NCBI GenBank assembly: GCA_016930595.1 | Contig: JAFGGJ010000016.1 | Location: 44,700 to 108,699, forward strand | Length of the DNA: 64,000 bases | Direction: 5' to 3' | DNA from: Planctomycetota bacterium | GTDB taxonomy: Bacteria; Planctomycetota; SZUA-567; JAFGGJ01 | Shown: positions 9,375 to 16,355 of the stretch, one piece after another | How the letters are laid out: each line of letters begins with the position of its first letter | How positions within the stretch are numbered: position 1 is the first letter of the stretch | The notes under the pieces: model-generated | Database searches by the model: none | Told to the model about the DNA's origin: nothing | The model's input: only the letters and a program-made list of their open reading frames with translations | Program-made: the position numbers and the translations under genes

Positions 9375-9411
9375 GTTACCTCCATGCTGGGCGCAGAACT
9401 CCGCCCCTCGC

Positions 9412-9669
9412 CTATTCCCCGGCTTCTTCCAGCTGTTTCACTATGAAATCCACCGCGTCGCCCACCGAGCGCACCCCCTCCTCATCGTCGGGTATGCTGA
9501 TATCGAACGCTTCTTCGAACTCCATGACCAGCTCCGCTATGTCAAGGCTGTCGGCGCCCAGATCTTCTATCAGCCTGGTCTCCGGCGTGACCCTGTCGCG
9601 CGTCACTTCCATTCTCTCGACCACGATGTCTATCACCTTCTTCTGGATTTCTTCCTTCTTCACTGCCAT
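9412..9669 (-). CDS. acpP: Acyl carrier protein
   Basis: 85 residues, small and acidic. The phosphopantetheine attachment Ser41 lies in the standard LGADSLDIAEL motif. The start at 9669 (MAVKKEEIQKK) is preferred over an upstream in-frame codon because AGGAG lies just before it and the protein then has normal ACP length. It sits between fabG and fabF, with a 63-base gap after fabG that leaves room for a strong ribosome site, fitting its need for high expression. Confidence 0.98.
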   Translation of the reverse strand: MAVKKEEIQKKVIDIVVERMEVTRDRVTPETRLIEDLGADSLDIAELVMEFEEAFDISIPDDEEGVRSVGDAVDFIVKQLEEAGE

Positions 9670-9732
9670 TGCACTGCTCCTTTCACAATATCGTCGTAAA
9701 GGGGACTTGTTTCCCCCACGATCCAATCTCTT

Positions 9733-10488
9733 TCACATCAGCATCCCGCCGCAGACCCTTATCACCTGCCCCGTTATGTAGGAGCTCTCGGGCCCGCACA
9801 GAAAACTCACCGCACCCGCCACGTCATCCACCTCCCCGAACCTTCCAACCGGCACCAGCAACAGCATCTGCTCCCTTACCTCTTCACTCAACGCGTCCGT
9901 CATCGCCGTCCGTATATACCCCGGAGCAACCGCGTTCACGTTCACTCCCCGCGGACCGACCTCCTTCGCCACGCTCTTGCTAAACGCTATCAGCCCACCC
10001 TTGCTCGCCGCATAGTTCGCCTGCCCGGCGTTCCCCATCATCCCGATAATGCTCGCTATGTTCACTATCCGCCCCGACCGCTTCTTTATCATCGGCCTGA
10101 CCGCCTGGCGCGTGCACAGGTACGCCCCTTTCAGGTTCACGCCAAGCACCGCGTCCCAGTCGGTTTCGTCCATCCTTATCAGAAGGTTGTCCCGCGTTAT
10201 CCCGGCGTTGTTCACCAGTATATCCACGCCTCCGTCGCACTTGCCCTTCAGCTCGTCAAACAGGCCCTTGACCGCTTCCCCGTCGGTCACGTTGACCTTG
10301 TATCCCAGCACGTTGACCCCGTATTCATTCCCTATCTCCGCCGCCGTGGATTCCGCCTCGTCCATCACGTCCGCCACGACAATACCCGCCCCCCTGGCGG
10401 CCAGCACCTCCGCTATCCTCCGCCCTATGCCTCGCGCAGCCCCGGTCACCAGGGCCCATTTCCCCGCCAGCGCACCGTCCCTCAACAT
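9733..10488 (-). CDS. fabG: 3-oxoacyl-ACP reductase
   Basis: Short-chain dehydrogenase reducing 3-ketoacyl-ACP with NADPH. From the ATG at 10488 it has 251 residues. The nucleotide motif TGAARGIG lies at 15-22, NNAG near 93-96, and the catalytic Ser146, Tyr159 and Lys163 are in place (YAASK). The start overlaps the end of fabD by seven bases, so the two are coupled; a longer frame upstream lies inside fabD and is rejected. The C-terminus SYITGQVIRVCGGMLM is the usual FabG ending. Confidence 0.97.
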   Translation of the reverse strand: MLRDGALAGKWALVTGAARGIGRRIAEVLAARGAGIVVADVMDEAESTAAEIGNEYGVNVLGYKVNVTDGEAVKGLFDELKGKCDGGVDILVNNAGITRDNLLIRMDETDWDAVLGVNLKGAYLCTRQAVRPMIKKRSGRIVNIASIIGMMGNAGQANYAASKGGLIAFSKSVAKEVGPRGVNVNAVAPGYIRTAMTDALSEEVREQMLLLVPVGRFGEVDDVAGAVSFLCGPESSYITGQVIRVCGGMLM

Positions 10489-11441
10489 GCTTGTCCTTCC
10501 TTCCCGATAACCGCCCCTATCTCCGCGGCAGTCCCTGCACGCAGAACCTCCGCTCCGTTCAGAGTCCTCTTGACGAGTCCGGACAACACCTTGCCGGGGC
10601 CCATCTCCAGAAAATGACCCGCTCCCCTCCCGCTGATGGTTTGCAGGCAATCGGCAAACCGCACGGTCCCGGAAAGCTGCCTGAGCAGGTTCTCCGCCGC
10701 CTCTTCCGGACTTTCAATGAAGCGCCCGGTCACGTTAGATGCAACCGGAACGTCGGATTTCCTGAATGATACCTCCGACATCGCAATTTTCAACCCCTCC
10801 GCCGCCTTCTCCATCAACGGAGAATGAAACGCCCCCGCCACGTTCAGCTCTATCACCCGTTTTGCGCCCCTTTCCTTCAACAACCGCCCCGCCTCCCTTA
10901 CCGCTTCTACCTCGCCGCTTATCACCACCTGGCCCGGGCTGTTGAGGTTCGCCACCGTAACCGTGCCACTCCCGGCGGCCTCTTCGCACGCCTTCCTGCA
11001 TGTTTCCTCGTCAAGTCCCAGTACGCTCGCCATCGTCCCAGGCCGTTCCGCCGCAGCCTGCTGCATCAGCTCGCCCCTGCGGCTCACGAGACTCAGCCCC
11101 GCTTCCCAGTCCATCCAGCCCGCTGCCGCCAACGCAGTGTATTCTCCCAGCGACAGCCCCGCCGCGCCCGCCGCCCCCTCCTCGCCACGCTCAAACCATC
11201 CGGCCTCTTTTATGACGCGGAACGACGCATAAGAATGCAGGTATATCGCAGGCTGGCTGACATCCGTCTTCCTGAGTTCCTCTTCGGGCCCTTCGAACAT
11301 CACCTTCCTGATGTCGCGGCCCAGCAGCTCACAGCCCCTGTCTATCACCTCCCTGGCCGCCTCATACCCCTCGTAGATGTCCTTTGCCATGCCCACGGCC
11401 TGGGCGCCCTGGCCGGCGAACAGCAGTCCCCATTTTCTCAT
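10482..11441 (-). CDS. fabD: Malonyl-CoA:ACP transacylase
   Basis: 319 residues, normal length. The active-site serine lies in GLSLGEY (Ser97) and the partner histidine in VAGAFHSPLM (His206); the N-terminal LFAGQGAQ motif is typical. It loads malonyl groups onto ACP for FabH and FabF. A GGAGG site precedes the ATG. Genes on both sides (fabH upstream, fabG downstream) are the canonical fab order, 13 bases from fabH and overlapping fabG. Confidence 0.97.
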   Translation of the reverse strand: MRKWGLLFAGQGAQAVGMAKDIYEGYEAAREVIDRGCELLGRDIRKVMFEGPEEELRKTDVSQPAIYLHSYASFRVIKEAGWFERGEEGAAGAAGLSLGEYTALAAAGWMDWEAGLSLVSRRGELMQQAAAERPGTMASVLGLDEETCRKACEEAAGSGTVTVANLNSPGQVVISGEVEAVREAGRLLKERGAKRVIELNVAGAFHSPLMEKAAEGLKIAMSEVSFRKSDVPVASNVTGRFIESPEEAAENLLRQLSGTVRFADCLQTISGRGAGHFLEMGPGKVLSGLVKRTLNGAEVLRAGTAAEIGAVIGKEGQAC

Positions 11442-11454
11442 CCGCGCCGCCTCC

Positions 11455-12435
11455 CTACCAGCGCACCGACGCCATGCCGTATGTCAGACCGCCCCCGAAA
11501 CCGGGCAATACCACAATGTCGCCGTCCTCGATGAAACCCGCATCCAGCGCCTCGTCGAACGCAAGCGGTATCGACGCCCCCGATGTGTTCCCGTACTTCT
11601 CCAGGTTCAGGAAAAACCTCTCCGGCTCCATCCCCAGCCGCGCGCACGCCGATTTCACTATCCGGTAGTTCACCTGGTGCGGCACCACTTTGTCTATTTC
11701 CGTCGGCTCCACCCCCTGCAGCCTCGCCGCCTCCCTGATCAGCCACTCCAGCTTGCTCACCGCAAACTTGAATATCTCCCGCCCGTTCATGTGTATCGCA
11801 TGCAGGTCCGTCGAAACGCTCTCGAGTGACGGAGGATTCTCCGATCCGCCGCCGGGAATACTCAACAGCTCCCATCCCGACCCGTCCGACTTCAGTACGA
11901 AATCCTCCAGTTCGTGCTTCCCCTGGCTCGGCCCTATCAGCATCGCACCGGCACCGTCTCCGAAAAGGACGCACGTGTTCCTGTCTTTCCAGTTTGTGAA
12001 CCGGCTGAGCACCTCCGAGCCTATCACGAGGATGTTCTCGGCTATCCCCGTCGCCACGTACCCGGCTGCCATGCTGAGCCCGTACACGTAACCCGTGCAT
12101 GCCGCCGCCAGGTCTACCGCACCGGAATTCACCGCCCCCAGCATGTCCTGCACCTTGCACGCCGTCGCCGCAAGGTACCGGTCCGGCGTGAACGTGGCCA
12201 CGATGATCATGTCTATGTCGCGCGGGTCCATCCCCGCCTCCGACAGGGCATCGCGCGCGGCGTTGCATGCCAGCGTCGAATTCGTCTCGCCGTCACTGAC
12301 TATCCTGCGTTCCTTGATCCCCGTGCGAGTCGTTATCCACTCGTCGCTGGTATCCACCATCTTTTCGAGATCCTCGTTGGTCAGGATCTTCTCCGGCACG
12401 TACTTGCCGGTTGATATCACGGCGGCTTTGGACAC
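11455..12435 (-). CDS. fabH: Beta-ketoacyl-ACP synthase III
   Basis: Starts fatty-acid chains by condensing acyl-CoA with malonyl-ACP. 326 residues. The catalytic triad Cys113 (AAACTGY), His253 (VPHQVNYRI) and Asn283 (YGNTSGASIP) is complete, and DEWITTRTGI is the typical CoA-site segment. GTG start with GAGGAG upstream, 27 bases after plsX. The plsX-fabH pairing links phospholipid acyl supply with chain initiation. Confidence 0.97.
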   Translation of the reverse strand: MSKAAVISTGKYVPEKILTNEDLEKMVDTSDEWITTRTGIKERRIVSDGETNSTLACNAARDALSEAGMDPRDIDMIIVATFTPDRYLAATACKVQDMLGAVNSGAVDLAAACTGYVYGLSMAAGYVATGIAENILVIGSEVLSRFTNWKDRNTCVLFGDGAGAMLIGPSQGKHELEDFVLKSDGSGWELLSIPGGGSENPPSLESVSTDLHAIHMNGREIFKFAVSKLEWLIREAARLQGVEPTEIDKVVPHQVNYRIVKSACARLGMEPERFFLNLEKYGNTSGASIPLAFDEALDAGFIEDGDIVVLPGFGGGLTYGMASVRW

Positions 12436-12462
12436 TCTACTTGCTCTCCTCTCGACGGCGCT

Positions 12463-13491
12463 TCACTTGTCGGCGGCGGGCAGCTTCTCATGCTCCTTCC
12501 GCACGCTGCTCATGCCCGCCGTTATCATGTTGTTCAGATCCGCCTTCACGGCCTGGTGCGCTATACGCACGGCGTTCTTGAACGCCGGAGCCTTGCTCCG
12601 CCCGTGCCCGATTATGCAGATACCGTTCACTCCAAGAAGCGGCGTCCCTCCCCTCTCCGAATAGTCCATGTGCCGCTTCGCATCCCTGAAAGCATTCCTG
12701 GCCAGCAGCGCACCCAGCTTCCTTATCATTCCCGCCCCCAGCTCCTCTTTCAGCGCTCTCATCACGAGGTCCGCAGCCGACTCCGCCGCCTTCAGAACAG
12801 CGTTCCCCACGAACCCGTCGCATACCACCACGTCGAACTTGCCCGAAAAAAAATCCCCCCCCTCCGCGTTCCCCTGGAAATTCACCGGCGCCTTTTCGAA
12901 CATCGTGTAGAGCTCGCGCATCGCCTGACCGCCCTTACCGTGCTCCTCGCCGACGTTCAGCAGCCCCACCCTGGGCGACTCCACACCGAACACCTTCTCG
13001 CAGTACACGCTTGCCATGACAGCGTATCCAAACAGGTGCTCCGGCTTCGCCCCGACGTTCGCACCCAGGTCTATCGCCAGCGTGAATCCTTTCCCGTTCG
13101 GCATCGGCACCGCTATCCCAGCCCGGCTTACCCCTTCAAGCAAGCCCCATTTGACGTGCGTCAGCCCCACCACTGCCGCAGTGTTGCCTAGACTCACGAA
13201 CGCCGATCCCTCCCCTTTTTTCACCACCTCCAACCCCACGCTCATCGACGATTCCTTCTTCTTGCGCGCCGTCCGGAAATCGTCGCACATACCCACCGTG
13301 TCCGGCGCATGCACCACCGTTACCGTCTCCGGCGGCACCGGGTACTCCTCCATCAACGGCCTTAACGCAGCCTCGTCCCCCACCAGCGCCACCGATACGC
13401 CAGGCACCTCGCGCGCAAATTCCGAAATGCCGGCCACTACCTCTCGAGGAGCGTAGTCCCCCCCCATCGCGTCTACGACTATGGGTTTCAC
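12463..13491 (-). CDS. plsX: Phosphate acyltransferase
   Basis: Makes acyl-phosphate from acyl-ACP for the PlsX/PlsY route to phosphatidate. 342 residues, normal length. The N-terminal IVVDAMGGDYAPREVV motif is diagnostic, and GARKKKESSM-like (TARKKKESSMSVGLEVVKKGEG) and LLGVNGICIIGHGRS segments match the family. GTG start, 9 bases after rpmF; rpmF-plsX-fabH is one of the most conserved gene orders in bacteria. Confidence 0.97.
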   Translation of the reverse strand: MKPIVVDAMGGDYAPREVVAGISEFAREVPGVSVALVGDEAALRPLMEEYPVPPETVTVVHAPDTVGMCDDFRTARKKKESSMSVGLEVVKKGEGSAFVSLGNTAAVVGLTHVKWGLLEGVSRAGIAVPMPNGKGFTLAIDLGANVGAKPEHLFGYAVMASVYCEKVFGVESPRVGLLNVGEEHGKGGQAMRELYTMFEKAPVNFQGNAEGGDFFSGKFDVVVCDGFVGNAVLKAAESAADLVMRALKEELGAGMIRKLGALLARNAFRDAKRHMDYSERGGTPLLGVNGICIIGHGRSKAPAFKNAVRIAHQAVKADLNNMITAGMSSVRKEHEKLPAADK

Positions 13492-13500
13492 TGGAACGTC

Positions 13501-13680
13501 CTATGACTGGGGGACGATAATCTCTTTGCCCTTGTAGAACCCGCAGTGCGCACACGCCCGGTGCGGCAGTTTTTCCCTTCCGCATCTCGGGCATGTCCCG
13601 CGGGATTTCACCGTCAGCCCCTGGTGCGCCCGGCGACCACCTCGCCTCGAACGCGAAATTTTCTTCTTAGGTACCGCCAT
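13501..13680 (-). CDS. rpmF: 50S ribosomal protein L32 (zinc-ribbon form)
   Basis: 59 residues from the ATG at 13680, with GGAAGGA upstream. It begins MAVPKKKISRSRRGGRRAH, the standard L32 start, and carries a CPRC...CAHC zinc ribbon, so it is the zinc-binding C+ form. A longer frame to 13770 begins inside the promoter and is rejected. First gene of the lipid operon; the promoter at 13756-13783 lies directly upstream. Confidence 0.97.
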   Translation of the reverse strand: MAVPKKKISRSRRGGRRAHQGLTVKSRGTCPRCGREKLPHRACAHCGFYKGKEIIVPQS

Positions 13681-13755
13681 TAGTGTTTCCTTCCAACGAT
13701 AACTCGTTTGACACGCAAAGTTTAAAAGAAAAACCCGCCCCGACCCGGTCCCGTG

Positions 13756-13783
13756 ATTGTATTCCCGCACCGCCGTTTGTCAA
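13756..13783 (-). promoter_or_regulatory. Sigma70-like promoter for the rpmF-plsX-fab operon
   Basis: On the minus strand a perfect -35 TTGACA (13778-13783) and a -10 TACAAT (13756-13761) are separated by 16 bases. Transcription would start near 13749, about 70 bases before the rpmF ATG. No other convincing promoter was found within the operon, so this may drive all genes down to the left edge. Confidence 0.75.
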
Positions 13784-13846
13784 TACGATGATTCGGCTCA
13801 GCCGCGATATCATCCTCTGGCATAAACTTTTTCGCCGCGCCATCTC

Positions 13847-15124
13847 CTACACCTCGTTCTCCAGTCGGACGAGGTCCTCCCATGTCTCCCGTCTCCGGAT
13901 CAGCCTGTGCGAACTTCCATCGACCAGCACCTCCGCCGGGCGCGGCCTCGAATTGTAATTTGACGCCATTGCCATCCCGTACGCTCCTGCCCCGTACACT
14001 GCCAGCAGGTCTCCTTCGCCCATCGCCGGCAGCTTCCTGTCCCTGCCCAGAAAATCCCCGCTCTCGCAGATCGGCCCCACCACGTCGCAGAGCACGCCGC
14101 CGGGAGCCTCCCTCCCGCCCCTGAACGGCGGCTCCGTCTCGCTCTTCACCGGCCATATCCCCTGGTAAGCCTCGTACAGGCTCGGGCGTATCAGGTCGTT
14201 CATCCCGGCGTCCACTATGTAGAAATGCTTCCCCTCGCCCTCCTTGTCGTACAACAGCCTGCTCACCAGGATCGCGGCGTTCGCCACCACGTACCTGCCC
14301 GGCTCCATCATCAGCCTTGCACCGCTGCGCTCCACCGCCGGCCCCGTCGCCTTCGCAAACTCCGTCGGCTGCAGGGCCTGCTCCGTCGATTCGTAGTTTG
14401 CTCCGAACCCGCCGCCCATGTTCAGGTACTCCAGCGGCAGCGATTCGCTCCTGATCTCCAGCATCAGGTCCACCACCCTCTCCAGCGCCGTGGCGTACGG
14501 CTCCGGCGACGTGATCTGCGACCCTATGTGGGCGTGAAGCCCCGCCAGGCTTACTCCGTCCATCGAAGCGATCTTCCCGCTCACGGCCCTCGCCTTCTCG
14601 ATCGTCAGTCCGAACTTGTTCTCGTGCTTCCCGGTCGTCGTATATGCATGCGTGTGGGCGTCCACGTTCGGGTTGACCCGCATCGCTATCCTGGCCTTTT
14701 TGCCCATGCCGCGCGCCACGCGGTCTATTTCCCTGAGTTCCGGCTCGCTTTCCACGTTGAACATCAGGATCCCGTTGTCTATCGCAAACCGTATCTCCAC
14801 CTCCGTCTTCCCCACACCCGCGTATACCACGTTCTCCGTGGGCAGCCCGGCCTTCACAATACGGTACAGCTCGCCGCCGCTCACCACGTCGAATCCCACG
14901 CCCAGACCCGCCATCCTCTCCAGGATGTGCACGTTCGAACACGCCTTCACCGAATAGCATATCACCGGCTCGTGCCTCGCAAACGCCGTCCTCAACTGCT
15001 CCACGTGGTGCTCCAGCGTCCCGGCGCTGTATACATACAGGGGAGTTCCGTAGCGCTCCGCCAGTTCCGAAACCGCCACCCCTTCTACCTTGAGCGCGCC
15101 GTCCTCGTACCTGAAAAAATCCAT
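13847..15124 (-). CDS. lysA: Diaminopimelate decarboxylase
   Basis: PLP enzyme making lysine from meso-diaminopimelate, last step of lysine synthesis. 425 residues, full length. The PLP lysine is Lys60 in ICYSVKACSN; GGGFGANY near the middle binds the cofactor phosphate, and CDVVGPICESGDFLGRDR supplies the substrate-binding cysteine and glutamate of the partner subunit. GGAGG precedes the ATG. It lies 25 bases after the N-acetylglutamate-synthase-like gene, so an amino-acid operon from the promoter near 15.66 kb is likely. Confidence 0.96.
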   Translation of the reverse strand: MDFFRYEDGALKVEGVAVSELAERYGTPLYVYSAGTLEHHVEQLRTAFARHEPVICYSVKACSNVHILERMAGLGVGFDVVSGGELYRIVKAGLPTENVVYAGVGKTEVEIRFAIDNGILMFNVESEPELREIDRVARGMGKKARIAMRVNPNVDAHTHAYTTTGKHENKFGLTIEKARAVSGKIASMDGVSLAGLHAHIGSQITSPEPYATALERVVDLMLEIRSESLPLEYLNMGGGFGANYESTEQALQPTEFAKATGPAVERSGARLMMEPGRYVVANAAILVSRLLYDKEGEGKHFYIVDAGMNDLIRPSLYEAYQGIWPVKSETEPPFRGGREAPGGVLCDVVGPICESGDFLGRDRKLPAMGEGDLLAVYGAGAYGMAMASNYNSRPRPAEVLVDGSSHRLIRRRETWEDLVRLENEV

Positions 15125-15149
15125 CGTCTTCCTCCAGAAACCCGCAGCG

Positions 15150-15605
15150 CTACATCGACAATACCACCGCCACCTCGTTGCAGTCCGGAAAGTGCGGACA
15201 GTTCACGCAGTCCGCCCAGACCTTCTGCGGCAGCTTGTCTTTCTCTTCCACCGCGAACCCCAGCTTCTCGAAAAACTCCGGTATGTACGTAAGGGCGAAT
15301 ACCTTCTTTATCCCCAGGAGCCGCGCCTCGTCCAGGCACGCATCCACCAGTTTCCTCCCGTAGCCTGCACCGCGGGTTTCCCCCGTCACTATCAGGCTGC
15401 GCACCTCTGCCCATCCCTGCCATACTATGTGCAGCGCCGCCGTCCCCCTCAGCACGTTCCCGTCGTCCACAAGGACGTAGAAATCCCTTATCCTTTCGTA
15501 GACGTCCGCCAGGCTGCGCGGCAGGACCAGGCCCTCTTTCGCAAACCCGTTCACCAGCTTCCTTATGTCTTCGGCCTCCGTCAACCTGGCCTTGCGTATC
15601 TCCAA
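15150..15605 (-). CDS. Short N-acetylglutamate synthase-like GNAT acetyltransferase
   Basis: 151 residues from the TTG at 15605, chosen because GGAGGAG lies eight bases upstream and homologues begin close to the IRKARLTEA segment; an ATG at 15620 overlaps that ribosome site and is less likely. A single GNAT domain with the acetyl-CoA loop RGAGYGRKL. The C-terminus LPQKVWADCVNCPHFPDCNE has the Cys-x2-Cys-x5-Cys pattern I associate with short ArgA-type amino-acid N-acetyltransferases, the first step of arginine synthesis. Adjacent to lysA, which fits an amino-acid role. The exact substrate is inferred. Confidence 0.8.
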   Translation of the reverse strand: MEIRKARLTEAEDIRKLVNGFAKEGLVLPRSLADVYERIRDFYVLVDDGNVLRGTAALHIVWQGWAEVRSLIVTGETRGAGYGRKLVDACLDEARLLGIKKVFALTYIPEFFEKLGFAVEEKDKLPQKVWADCVNCPHFPDCNEVAVVLSM

Positions 15606-15630
15606 GACTCTCTCCTCCATTAAAGCAACA

Positions 15631-15648
15631 GCCGCTTGCACAAGCGGC
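15631..15648 (-). promoter_or_regulatory. Perfect 8-bp hairpin at the 5-prime end of the acetyltransferase-lysA transcript
   Basis: GCCGCTTG and CAAGCGGC are separated by two bases. With the predicted start near 15653 the hairpin would form within the first 25 bases of the transcript, ahead of the ribosome site. It lacks a T-run, so it is not a simple terminator; a 5-prime stabilising stem is the plainest reading. Confidence 0.4.
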
Positions 15649-15659
15649 CGGTCGCCTCA

Positions 15660-15687
15660 ATTATGTCGTCCCGCTCCTTTTTTTCAA
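15660..15687 (-). promoter_or_regulatory. Sigma70-like promoter for the acetyltransferase-lysA operon
   Basis: Minus strand: -35 TTGAAA (15682-15687), 16-base spacer, -10 CATAAT (15660-15665). It is back to back with the promoter of the FmdB gene. Confidence 0.55.
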
Positions 15688-15738
15688 CAACTTTGCCGCT
15701 TTTCGCCGCCGCTTCGCTGTTCGTTTCAACAGGTGTGA

Positions 15739-15744
15739 TATAAT
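15739..15744 (+). promoter_or_regulatory. Extended -10 promoter for the FmdB-family gene
   Basis: A perfect TATAAT preceded by TGA gives the extended -10 form TGnTATAAT; no good -35 is visible, which extended -10 promoters tolerate. The expected start is about 18 bases before the ATG at 15769. Confidence 0.6.
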
Positions 15745-15768
15745 ACAGCGCTTTTGCTGGAGACGCTT

Positions 15769-16056
15769 ATGCCCATCTACGAATACAGGGCCAAGTGCGC
15801 CTGCAATGCCTGTGATTACTGCCGCGAACCCTTCGAAGTCCGGCAGAAAATAACCGATGATCCTCTCCAGGCCTGTCCCCACTGCGGCGCAGAACTCGTC
15901 AAGCTCATTTCAACACCCGGCGCTCCACGCGAAAACATCCTCTCTCCCTCCAACCTCGCAGAAAAGGGATTCACCCAGTACAAACGCTCGGGTAAGGGTC
16001 ATTACGAAAAAACCGCCGGCCAGGGCCCCGATACGCTCCACGACCATCGTTCCTGA
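15769..16056 (+). CDS. FmdB family zinc-ribbon protein
   Basis: 95 residues from MPIYEYR, the hallmark start of FmdB/CxxC regulatory-type proteins; an in-frame ATG 15 bases earlier is less likely. The zinc ribbon is expanded: CACNACDYC replaces the usual single CxxC, followed by FEVRQKITDDPLQACPHCG. The C-terminal third is basic and disordered (GFTQYKRSGKGHYEKTAG), typical of the family. Function of the family is poorly defined; proposed links are to transcription control. A single-gene unit, convergent with the small gene below ftsK. Confidence 0.85.
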   Translation: MPIYEYRAKCACNACDYCREPFEVRQKITDDPLQACPHCGAELVKLISTPGAPRENILSPSNLAEKGFTQYKRSGKGHYEKTAGQGPDTLHDHRS

Positions 16057-16075
16057 CCGCTTCCGGCTCCGCTTC

Positions 16076-16246
16076 TCACTTCCCGTTCAGCAGTTCGAAC
16101 AACCCCACCAGGCTCACCATCGTTTTCCCTAGCTCCGCCCTGGCCATGGCCGTCTCGCCGCTTTTCGCATACCGTTCGGCACGAAGCACTTTCTCAGCCG
16201 TCTCACGCGCCCGCCTTGAAAACCCCTCTAGCCCATTCTCCGACAC
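16076..16246 (-). CDS. Small helical protein of unknown function downstream of ftsK
   Basis: A 56-residue frame with GTG start, preceded by GGAG and AAAGG motifs. The predicted product is charged and helical (RARETAEKVLRAERYAKSG in the middle, GLFELLNGK at the end), with no cysteine, signal or membrane segment. It follows ftsK on the same strand by 109 bases. I do not recognise a family. Codon use with frequent G-ending codons is like neighbouring minus-strand genes, which favours a real gene. Confidence 0.4.
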   Translation of the reverse strand: MSENGLEGFSRRARETAEKVLRAERYAKSGETAMARAELGKTMVSLVGLFELLNGK

Positions 16247-16355
16247 GTCGCCGCCTTTCTCCGCTCACATACATTATTTTTCGGTACCGGCACCCATCCT
16301 CTTTAACCGGCCTCCGCGTCTCCCTGGACGCAACGGCGCTCCGCCGCCCCGCCCC

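Noticed and set aside
15661..15882. 73-codon minus-strand frame overlapping the FmdB gene start
   Set aside because: It covers both predicted promoters and the FmdB start, and its Lys/Arg-rich end is only the promoter AT-tract translated.
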